This document shows positions 1-10,300 of a stretch of DNA of 64,000 nucleotides, one piece after another (position 1 is the first letter of the stretch; each line of letters starts with the position of its first letter). The stretch is taken from the NCBI GenBank assembly GCA_946894095.1, contig OX335655.1, forward strand, positions 18,910,001-18,974,000, given 5' to 3'. The translations under genes and the position numbers were made by a program. This DNA is from Incurvaria masculella (lineage: Eukaryota; Arthropoda; Insecta; Lepidoptera; Incurvariidae). Under the pieces are notes generated by a model. It had not been told where the DNA came from. It did no database searches and saw nothing but the letters and a program-made list of their open reading frames with translations.

Positions 1-663
1 ATTGAGTATATTATGCCCCTGAGTGGCTCTCCGCTCAAGGGCGTGTGGACCTGTCTTCCTTGCCATCATAGGTCATGGGTGTAATTCGTGGTTCCGTCCA
101 TGCAGTGAGGATGGAAGGACGGGAGAAGCTATTCGAATGGCGACAGCGTAGCCACGAGTCCAAAACGTCTAACTGTAGTTAGCTCACTTACGAATTCGGG
201 AAGCGCAGCAACGAAAGTTCACTGTGCTAAATTGCGTCCTATTGAAGTTATTAAACGTGTCGTTATGTGTTCTTACGTTTTGTTAGTGCTTTTGAACATC
301 AGTAGTGAGCGAATTCTTAAGCGAGTTTCTGTTGCTCATTGTATCATTGTATGCTCAAAGACTGCCAGTCTTTGAGCATACAATCAACTGACTTGAGCGA
401 TGTATTTAGTAGATACTCATTAATTTGTGGTTAAACGCCATCTGAACTAAAGGTATGTGATAAAATTTTGAAAAAATTCGAAAAACAAGTTACACAATGT
501 GAAAAACAAAAAGGTTTTGCAAACATTTTGAAGTTTCCTATTACATTTTAGGATAAGAATAACTGTTTAGTAGTACTGAATATAAGTACCACGTGGACCA
601 TATTTCACTGCTAGTCCGCAAAACTTCCGCGGCGCTGACACCCAATAAGTTCCACCCCCGCAG
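1..663. other. Intron sequence of the first gene; perfect palindrome inside
   Basis: I see no exon that can be supported here. A perfect inverted repeat with 18-base arms and a 3-base loop lies at 346-384. Confidence 0.4.
346..384. repeat. Perfect short hairpin palindrome
   Basis: The left arm ATTGTATGCTCAAAGACT and its exact reverse complement are separated by GCC. It is probably a fold-back junction or a tiny MITE; no flanking duplication was identified. Confidence 0.7.
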
Positions 664-871
664 ACGGAGGAGGTGGCGGCGTCGCTGGACAGGACGTGGC
701 TCGTGAGCGCGCAGAGCCCGGCGCAGCGCGCGCTGCTCGCGCAGCAGCCGCCGGCCGAGCCGCTCGCCGTGCAGGGCCCCTACTCGGTTCACCTGCGCGA
801 CCAGACCGTCACGTACTTCACGCTCGTCGGCAAGACGAGGGAGCACCCGGAGGTGGACGTCGACCCTGATG
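664..871 (+). CDS. Unrecognised gene, exon n-2
   Basis: The exon follows the acceptor CCCCCGCAG and ends GAT G before the donor GTAAAC. It is in phase 0 at the start and phase 1 at the end, encodes 69 whole codons and is markedly GC rich. Residues near the end are acidic (EHPEVDVDPD). Confidence 0.7.
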
Positions 872-3461
872 GTAAACTAGTCACGCCTCCTTCGTACACT
901 AAGGCTGGAATGCACCAACTCTGGTTATGGTTACTGTTATCGTTAAATATTATCTGTCTTCTTTCTTCTTAGGTCTTAGAGATATATTAATTTGATTTTA
1001 ACACACAATATTAACTCCAGCCTAGGGCTTGAGTGTTGAATTAATGGTTATTATAGATGATTATTATTTGATAAATAACACTAGCAGCTACAAACTGATG
1101 TGTATTTATATTCGTCTAGTAATGTTTTGAACTAATTTGCTGTTTTGGCACTTATGACTTCCCGTGGTAGTTGATTCCAGGAGTGTACAACTCTGTTGCA
1201 AATTCTGAGATTCTGTTCACAGCTTTCACTTTCGTTCTGTTCTAGAGTGAATTGTTTTTAAGTGAAAATTGTGCCAATTTCGCCTTGCGTGCGAGGTGCC
1301 ATGCCGGCTGCTAGAGGGTATTTGTTTGGGGAGTGAGTTTATTCTGAGGTGACACACCGGCGGACCATTCCACAATGTTGCAGCATGCCAGATTTTTGTA
1401 CGAATCTGAAGTCCCACTTTTGTAATACTATTTACATACTACTGTAATGTTTGTCATTCAGTTAAAATAAAATAAAGTGTTCCAGTAAATTGTCAATATA
1501 AATAATGGTCCCGTTCCCTCTATAAATTCTTGAAAATTAAAGCGAAATTAAAAAATACTTTATTTGCAGCCATACGGTACAAAAAGGCGGAAATTAATGT
1601 CATAAGGTATTCTCTACCATTCAACCTTAGAGATGTAAGAGAGGTGCAGTGAAGCGGGCAAAAAAAAAGTAAAACAAAATGAATCAGAGAAAATATTAAC
1701 TAACCCAAAAATATGGATTTATATATTAAAATAAATTACATACAAATACGTACATACCCTTAAATACATTAATAAACATAAGATACACATACACATATAT
1801 TATTATAGAACATATAAACAGATTTACACATACATGCATGCAATACATGCTTTCCTGAATAATCTGGCGCGTAAAAAATAAATATGGATTGTTTTTTTTA
1901 ATGGTTGCAGACGTATCGAACATCGAGGCGCCGCGTGGCTTCCCCGGGTACTTCGGCTCGAGCAAGCTGCCCAGCGTCAAGTGCACCGTACACGAGCAGG
2001 ACGACGGCACCGTGGTCGCCGTGTGCGCTACTGGTGCGTGTCCTAACCTACTAACCACCTTACAGTATTGTTTGTATGTTACTACACTCCGGAGGGCACT
2101 TCCAGGAGCAAGGGGAAACTTTAACCATTTACGGTTATCATGAAAATATTGTTTGCTGACAAGTTTTACTGCTTAGGGCCGACTGCACGAAAGGACAAAA
2201 AATCAAAATCAACGTCAACGTATGATTAAACACGTCACTTTGTATTGACAGTATGGAAGGAGCTCCGTGCGATTCACTAAAAGTGACGTGTTTGAACATT
2301 GATTAACTCAGCCGTCTCTTCGCGGGCTTATTCTGTGGTTTGACTTCTTCAATCTGTCAATAAACTCGGGACTACTAACTTGTATGGAAACGCAGTCGGC
2401 GTAAGCGGCAACGTCAACGCATTTACGTTAGCTGACAAACCTCAGTGGCCCAGTGGCGCGACACTTCGGCGATCGCTCTCCGAAGTTAAGCAACGCTGGG
2501 TCCGGTCTGGTCTTGGATGGGTGACCATTCGACCGTTGAGAGAGGCTGGCCATGGTTCGGATTCCACGTTAAGCTGTAGGTCCCCCTTCCTTACTTTTAC
2601 TAGGTGGTAGGGTTTATCCCGCCCGGGTTGGTACCATCGCATTGGATGAACGATGGTCGAAGCGGCAATGAAAATTGTCCGTGTTTTCCATCCAGTTCAA
2701 TGTAGCCGTGCAATATAAGGAAGGTCCTGGCATGGCACCTAGTTCCCATGTGGTGTGTTGGGCTAATACCATGACAGAACTTGTGGTATTAGCCATCCAT
2801 GTCCAGTCACATAAAAAAAAAACCGAACTGACTTGCAAATTTTAGTTCGCTTAATAAGTAAGTATATAAGTAAGTAAGTATCGGTTTGGCGTAAACACTG
2901 ATTAAGGAGAAAGTCCGAGTAAGTGTTCTAATCGTTGATTGCGCTGTAGGAAGGTTAGGGTAGCCTAACCTAAACTAACAGGCACACAGCATTATTTTTG
3001 TTTGTCAGTTAGCTTTCTAAAATCTCGGATAAAATAAGGAATTACATTTACAAAATTTCGGAACCTAAAAAATGGCACATTTTGGTCACTAAATTTGAGA
3101 AAACGTATGGATTTTTTTTGTGAAGTTGGCTTTTTATTTATTTATTTGATGAACGAGCAGCCTAAGCTGATGTGTTCATGTCTGGATTCACTGGTGCTTT
3201 GTTATTACCGTTACTTTAATTTTTATCTCTGGATTATTAACCAAAGTTGGTGTCCTGCATCGACACTCTGTGATCGCGCCAACGTTCGCAGGTACGTCGT
3301 CGCGGGATTCGCTGCTGTCCTGGATCCGACTCCTGGAGCGGCACGGCAACCCGCTCCTGGAAAGCATACCTGTCATCTTCACACTCGTGGCGCCCCCCAC
3401 GGACCTCTCAGTGCCGGAGACGCAGCCCGCTGTCAACGACGGCCCAGATAAACTGACATAA
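664..3461 (+). CDS. C-terminal three exons of an unrecognised gene
   Basis: Three exons join in frame: 664-871, 1911-2033 and 3292-3461, with phases 1 and 1 at the two introns and consensus AG/GT borders. Together they encode about 166 residues ending TAA at 3459-3461. The sequence is soluble-looking, with a central stretch GPYSVHLRDQTVTYFTLVGK and a later piece FGSSKLPSVKCTVHEQDDGT that both suggest beta-rich folding; there is no membrane segment. The third exon starts SSRDSLLSWIRLLERHGNPL, likely helical, and ends in a polar tail. The 5' part of the gene is left of the window, since the first exon seen opens with a splice acceptor. I do not recognise the family. A polyadenylation signal AATAAA is present at 3577-3582. 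Strong GC richness and clean phases support real exons. Confidence 0.75.
872..1910 (+). other. Intron, AT rich, no recognised element
   Basis: This is the intron between two exons of the unrecognised gene. Open frames are short and without features; I see no clear repeat family in it. Confidence 0.5.
1911..2033 (+). CDS. Unrecognised gene, exon n-1
   Basis: The acceptor is TGGTTGCAG after a T-rich tract and the donor is ACTG/GTGCGT. The exon starts with two bases completing an Asp codon (phase 1) and ends in phase 1. It encodes the piece starting VSNIEAPRGFPGYFG. Confidence 0.72.
2170..2345. repeat. MITE-like fragment related to 27028-27165
   Basis: It starts GGGCCGACTGCACGAAAGGA and contains the CAACGTCAACGT and AAAGTGACGTGTTTGA motifs. 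The same motifs recur near 26950-27165 and 22385-22440, so this is a dispersed non-coding element; its ends are uncertain. Confidence 0.45.
2437..2822 (+). mobile_element. 5S rRNA-headed SINE, full length
   Basis: The head contains a tRNA-like A box (GGCCCAGTGGCGCGA) followed by sequence matching the 5S rRNA internal control region (CCGAAGTTAAGCAACG, then CTTGGATGGGTGACC). The body carries CTAGGTGGTAGGGTT, ACCATCGCATTGGATGAACG and TGGTATTAGCCATCCATGTC, and the copy ends in an A tract. It lies in the intron of the unrecognised gene. Confidence 0.85.
3131..3225 (-). mobile_element. LINE 3'-tail fragment
   Basis: Reverse complement of the LINE tail at 44040-44132: a TTTATT-rich end, then GCAGCCTAAGCTGATGTGTT. 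It is 5'-truncated and sits just upstream of a coding exon. Confidence 0.6.
3292..3461 (+). CDS. Unrecognised gene, terminal coding exon
   Basis: The acceptor is CGTTCGCAG; two bases complete a Gly codon, then 55 sense codons run to TAA. The 3' UTR contains AATAAA at 3577-3582, about 115 bases after the stop. Confidence 0.72.
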
Positions 3462-4200
3462 TAAAAAATTAGTGATATGGAAAATAGCATACATGTTTGT
3501 ATAGTGTTGAATAATTGTAAGACGTGTTAAAAGTAAGCTCGAATTACAGTAGAAAAACCAGTAATATAACTTTATCAATAAAATTTTATTTATTATAAAT
3601 ATTGGCTTTATCAATGAAACAAAATCACACAGTTATCACATGCGTTTGTAAAATAAAATTAACAAACTTTTACTTACAATCTATATGCTCATATTTCACT
3701 TATCAACACATATAAGCCCAAGAATAAAAAGAATTCCTCTCCCTCTCCCTCTCAATCATAGGAACTTTTCTTTTCTCCTGAGTAGATTCTTATGAAATAC
3801 AATGGAACTAAAATAGACACAGTACATATGTAAGACATAATCCACCATTTGTAAAATGACAGAACTCTAGAAGGAAAACGAAAAATTGAAATTTATTTAA
3901 TTAAATGTAGCTAATTGTAATTTATGAACTTGACAATATTTACATTGCGACCCAAATCATTCCATCATAATGTTTAAGATCGGTTCAAAATGTTACGAAC
4001 CTTAACCATTAGTAAGTGTTTAAAAAAAAAAAGTAATTACATACAGTACGTATTTTAAAATAAAAAAAAGTTTGACTTTCACCTAAATCAGGACAGCTGA
4101 GACCTTTCACAGTCTTAACCTAAAAGACCCTAAAGGGGGCTGATCCACCCCGCACGCGGGGCGTTCGCGGCGGCCGGAGGAGTCAGCAATCGTCGCAGCG
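3462..4200. other. Convergent intergenic/3' UTR region
   Basis: This separates the stop codons of two convergent genes. AATAAA at 3577-3582 serves the plus-strand gene. TTTATT at 3585-3590 and near 3893 are candidate minus-strand polyadenylation signals for TM2D1, so transcripts may overlap. A CT-rich microsatellite (CCCTCT)n lies near 3738. Confidence 0.5.
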
Positions 4201-4320
4201 TCACGTCCCGTTCCAGTCGTCCTGCGGCAGGAGGTAGGTGGCGTTGTCGCTGCGGACTAGCGTCACGCCGGCGCCGAAGTACGGGATGACGTACGCTGAG
4301 CCGTCCGCCGGACCCACCAC
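4201..4320 (-). CDS. TM2D1: TM2D1 exon 4 (terminal)
   Basis: Forty codons from VVGPADGSAY to the stop (TGA at 4203-4201). The acceptor is CCTTAACAG, whose TTAA is the flank of the MITE at 4328-4697. Confidence 0.9.
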   Translation of the reverse strand: MVGPADGSAYVIPYFGAGVTLVRSDNATYLLPQDDWNGT

Positions 4321-7300
4321 CTGTTAAGGTCGGCCCGTAAGCACCTGAAAATTTCGCCTCCCATACAAACGTAGTTTACTAATCATTTGAAAACCAATGT
4401 TCCAACTTACTTGATATTTGGTATCTAATATTAGGCTACAAATATCTGTGTCTGCATGCCTTTGTTTTTTCGGTAAATGTATTCTGGGTCAAACCATATA
4501 GAAAACAAAATTCGTATGAAGATTTTCTTTTTGCTTTCATTTCATTCGGTTTGGATTTTTCAAAAAAAAACCAAAGCATGCAGACACAGATATTTGTTAC
4601 CTGATATTAGATATTAAATATCAATTTAATTGGAATAGCGGTTTCCAAATTATTAGTAAACTACGTTTGTATGGGGAGCATAGCTTACGGGCCGTTCTTA
4701 AGTGCCCGTGCAGGGTCACACATAAGCTCATTCGCGATCGTGTCAAATAATTAATATTCTCCTCCATAAACCTGAAGTTGATAATCTTGGTGAAGCACCG
4801 CTGTGCGCGGTTGGGTTTTGGATGGGTGACCATTTTCAACCGTTGAGGCTGGCTGTGGTTCTGATTCCACGTTAAACTTTAGGTCCCCTTCCTTACTTAC
4901 TAGGTGGTAGGGATAATCCCGCCCGGGTTGGTACCGTCTCATTGAATGAACGATGGTCGAAGTGGCAATGAATGCCGTGTTTTTCATCCAATTCAATGTA
5001 GCCGAGCAATACAAGGAAGGTCCTGGCATGGCACCTAGTTCCCATGTGGTGTGTTAGGCTAATATCTGACAGTCAGTTTGGTATTAACCATCCATGTCCA
5101 GTTACATCAAAAAAATATATGGTATGACGTGATGAGTGACATCACTTGAAACTATAAATAGATTGCACGAAGAGGCCTGTGTACCCTGGGCGCCGAAGAG
5201 TCTCCGGGAATTGATGACTAATACGAAACCTACTGCTTTGAAATATGTTTTGTTTTTGTGACTGAACGTGAAGGGCTAATACCACGCCCACCGTCATGAT
5301 ATTAGCCCAACACACACGAACTAAATATTCATTGCCGCTTTAACCATCTTTTCTTCCAAACCCTGAAAGGTGGTCACTTTAACATGGAACAGCTAGCATT
5401 CTTGACGAAATGTAATCTCGCATGAGAGGCAAGGCATCACACTCTGATCTACGAAACACTAAAGCATTTTATAATAGTGTCACATAAACACTGGACAAGT
5501 AAAAGTCAGTGCCAGGAGACTGAACTGAAAGAAATAAGTGTACATTGAATAATTTCATTAATTAAGTTGAGTTTCAGCGACATCTACATTTGAAGCAGAA
5601 TTTTGAAAATAATCTAAAAAGTATTGGTCGTGACATTCGTCGGCATTTCAAAAAGCTGATTACAATGCTTCAAATGTAGATGTCGTTGAAAATCAAATTA
5701 ATGAGATAACAGCAATGTCGTAACCATTAAATATGTAAAACTTTTTTTTTTTATGTGACTGGACATGGATGACTAATACCACAAGTTTTGTCATGGTATT
5801 AGCCCAACACACCACATGGGCACTAGGTGCCATGCCAGGACCTTCCTTATATTGCACGGCTACATTGAACTGGATGGAAAACACGGACAATTTTTATTGG
5901 CGCTTCGACCATCGTTCATCCAATGCGATGGTACCAACCCGGGCGGGATAAACCCTACCACCTAGTAAGTAAGGAAGGGGACCTACAGCTTAACGTGGAA
6001 TCGGAACTACGGCCAGCCTCTCTCAACGGTCGAATGGTCACCCATCCAAGACCAGACCGGACCCAGCGTTGCTTAACTTCGGAGAGCGATCGCCGAAGTG
6101 TCGCGCCATTAATATTATAACAAAAACGAATGAACCTATGACCCCAGAACAGAATTCGCAGGCCCTGGTTAGGTGGCGTGCAAGGTCATTTAATTGCTTC
6201 AGTACCTGTGTGGCGATGAGGATTATGTCGAGAAGCTGCCCCACGAACATGAAGCCCAGGGTGCACAGCTTGGCGAGCCCCACGGCCGGGTAGCCCAGGT
6301 AGAACCGATCTAGCCCCAGCATGCCGAGGAACACCGACAGCAGCAGCGCCACCTCCAGAGAGTAGCCGTTGCTGGGAAGGCAAAAATAAAGGAATATTCA
6401 GTCTAAGGAGTGCCAGTTGTAGACCATTATCTACATAACTATTGATAGAGCCAGGATCAAATCAGGATAGACGAAAAAACCGGCCAAGTGCGAGTCGGAC
6501 TCGCACACGTAGGGTTCCGTACCATCGTACAAGATTTAACGCAAAAAAATAAGTTTTTTTTTTACCTATTTGTTGTTATAGTGGCAAAATTAATACACAA
6601 TCTGTGAAAATTTCAGCTGCCTACCTATTACGGTTGATGAGATACAGCCCTGTGACGGACGGACGGACGGCCGGACAGTGGAGGCTTAGTAATAGGGTTT
6701 CATTTTCACCCTTTGGTTACGGAACCCTAAAAAGCGGTCAATCTACATTGACTAAAATGTTTGGCTCACACTTAAACTGGTAGTCTGGTGTATTAGCCGC
6801 CATTTAAAATTTAAGGCGGCCCATCCCGCTCAACTCCCCATACAAATGGGGAAAGAAGATCACGCCCATATTTATTGTCAAAGATCCCAAATTTTGCTCA
6901 AAATAGCTTTATTTGATCGAACTTGATGTCTGATGACCATTGGCATTGTAAAATTGTGTTTGGTTTCTAAGTTATAAGGTCCGAAAGTTCGAATTTTTCG
7001 CGCGTTTTATACAATAACTTTGGAGGTGGATTACGCAATGATAATTAAGAACATTTTAAAAAGATTAGTCATTAGCCATAGCTTATTTAATCAAGATTTA
7101 TAATCTATTTAGTTTTTGTTAGATTTTTGACTACAGCGGTCGTGGTTTACTTTTAGCTATAAGTCGTTTTGAAATTAAAATTTTCGTTAATCTTACCAAA
7201 TCATTTATTATTTATTTATTTATTTATTAGGAGAAATCACAGAGACAGGTCAATACAACAATTGCAAAAAAACTCACACAAACAAAAACACTAAACTTGC

Positions 7301-10300
7301 CTCCACTACGAATTCTCACTGAAACACATTGGAATATTAACAAAGTATAGGCGTTAAACACAAAACGTAAATAATAAGCCATAGAACATGAAAAGAAAAG
7401 AAAGTAAGGTTACAAAAAAGGACAAAATATATAACACAGAATAACCAGCATTTTCAATACAAATTAATAATAGCTACTTACAATATTTTCATAATAACAC
7501 TAACAATCTAACAAATTGCGAATCGTTTTTTTGAATTTAAAACGGGATAGAAAGTACATATCAACATCAGAAAGTTTCTTATTATAGGTATCGCACATTC
7601 TACGAATCGGTGCTCGGACACCTGCTTTCGATGTAGTATTTTTTATGTGGAATAGAGAAGTGTGGCGTGTTGTCCTACTAGGTATGTGAAAATCGACTAG
7701 TTTAAGAAGGTCAGGGCAATTGTAAACACTGGTACATATATTACGCAATACAGTCGCATCGATTAAAGTCCGTCGATTGATCAGAGAAGGTAATTTATAT
7801 ATGGTTAAAAGATTACAGTAAGAGTCGTTGCAAGAATGAAAACGGCAATGGACGGCACGGAGAAATTTCTTTTGGATTAATTCTATTTTATCTGTGTAAA
7901 TGGCGTAATAGGGGTTCCAGACTACTGACACGTATTCAAGCTGAGAACGTACCAACGCTTGGTAAAGTATCATGTATGTATGTAGGTTTTTGAATTTTTT
8001 CGTAGATCGTAAAACGAAACCAAGCATGATAAGCTTTTTTTGTTATGTGGTCAACGTGCAAGTTGAAATGAAGTTCATCATACACTATGCACATTGTCTT
8101 TTTTGTTGACATGTTGTATCTTCCTCATCACGGAGCCTGTCTTATTCTTTGAAACAGAGAAGGTCCCAGAGCGCAACAGCACGGTTTTGTACCGTGCCCG
8201 CGAATGAGTTAGGCCCGCCGGGTTGGGCCACCTTAATGGAGAATTGTTTTTGCTCAATAACTCATTTAGAGGGGGCGGACTAACTTTAATATGGGGATTA
8301 CAGCCGGAAAAAATAGCATTTTGCATGGTTAGTCCGCTGCTAGTCTGCATATTAAATTTTGACAGTTCACTCTGAATAAGACTCTTAATTTTCTTCAACT
8401 TTAGTTCCCTTATTGTGTATGGTGCGGTCAATACTTTCACAGTGAAGCATAAAAAAGAAACAAATCAAGCATCAAATTATATAAGTAAATATACTTTTTC
8501 GTACTAAGCAGGTACGTCGCTTATTCCAAGGAATGTGACATGTATGTATGTATAATCGACCGTGAAGCAAGGATACATTAATTGAAGAAAGAGCCCAGTA
8601 AAAAGAATTACTTTACGAATATACTGCAAGGCTGGACCCGAACCAGCAAAACATACCATTCGCGGGTATTGCGTCTACCAATTTCGCCACCGGCTGTATA
8701 CCCATAATTTGGAATTCTCCTACAGTCCCTCCTCCCGTAATGAATGTCTCCTACTAACACAGTGTTTAAGATTATACCTACATACATTTATTTAACGCTT
8801 CATCTGCGTTGCGGATAATATTCGTAAAGTAATTCTTTTTACTGGGCTCTTTCTTCAATTAATGTATCCTTGCTTCACGGTCGATTATACATACATACAT
8901 GTCACATTCATCAAATTATATACTTCATAAAAAAATTGCACTTATTTGCTATCATAATTATCGAAATATTGGCCTTTGGAGATTATAAATATAGTGCTAA
9001 GGTATTTTGTGTAATTTTGTGATTGATGTGATGTGAACTGTTCTGTAAATCTTAGGTAAGATAAGTACTTGCTTGCACTCTCTTAAATGCTCGCGATATT
9101 TCTTGCCTAATCAGACAGTATCTATGTCAGATTAGGCAAGAACTTCCTAACCATTCCTAATTCTCCCATTGCTCATTTATGCCTTCTCCCAGGATATGCT
9201 AGAATTCCTGTTATTTTATAGAAAAATTGGAAATTAAAATTTAATACTAACGTCCATTTGCAGGGCATCTCCTTTCTGAAGGTATTATTCTTGCTCTTGT
9301 TGCAAGTGATCTGACTGGCAGCTATACATTGCACTGAAAAACAAAACAACAAAAAATAATGTACAAATCAATAATGCATCTAGATATTCCCTCAGCTAGT
9401 GCGCCAGTGTTTGTGGTCGTATCTAGCCATTGACGGGCAACGCTTACCTGTCCTATGGTCGCTGGTTCGACTTATTTCAACTTATTTTCTCGATTGATTA
9501 TAGACCCTACCTACTTTATTGTGTGTCAAATGTACAGGGGGTCCATTCAGAGTAAGAGTGAGTTCGAATTTGCAACTAAATATCAACTCACTTTTTTAAA
9601 TAGTTAATGTTTCCACACTTCTAGAACATCATTACAGTTAGGTAAAAATCTGGTTTTTCCCGTAAATATGTTGGAAGTATAAATAACGGTTCCGTTATTT
9701 AAATAATAATATTTATATATTTCCCAGCTATTTTTAGGTTAACACACTCCCGAACTCGAACTCACTCTTGCTCTGAATGGACCCCCAGGACGGAACGAGC
9801 GAGATTGTGGCAATATGTGTACCAGCGTACACATTTTGTACATATTTTGAATCGTATATAATTTATTTCTGTGATGGATGTGGAGGGTAACATGCAATCC
9901 GATTCTTTGAAAACACAATATCCTTCCATCGTAAACATTGTTTGAGGTGAACAGTTTATTTCGTAAGGTTTGTTGGATGAAAACAGATTCAAATTAATCT
10001 TATCTACCATTTTTAATTGCATTCTTTGGCCAATGAGTGCTTGCATAGAATGTTACCTTATATTGATAGCTTTAATAAAATGTTCATACGAATTTCGATA
10101 AAAACTGAACAGATTACCAAACACCATTGAGAGCCATATCCATTGAGTTTACGGCAATCTTGAGCTGACATGTTATCAAGTAATACATTCCTCACGTATT
10201 TCTGTGTTTGTTACATATTTAGTAATGTAAATATTTGTATTTGTTGAAAATATGTATTTTGGCATAAAGAAATAATGCCTACAATAAGGTTTCTTGCAAT

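Noticed and set aside
2461..2530. 5S rRNA gene
   Set aside because: Only the internal promoter part is 5S-like, it is followed by SINE body, and the same arrangement recurs at dispersed sites.
8637..8703. Functional tRNA gene
   Set aside because: Acceptor ends do not pair and the anticodon loop lacks U33; it is embedded in a repeat.
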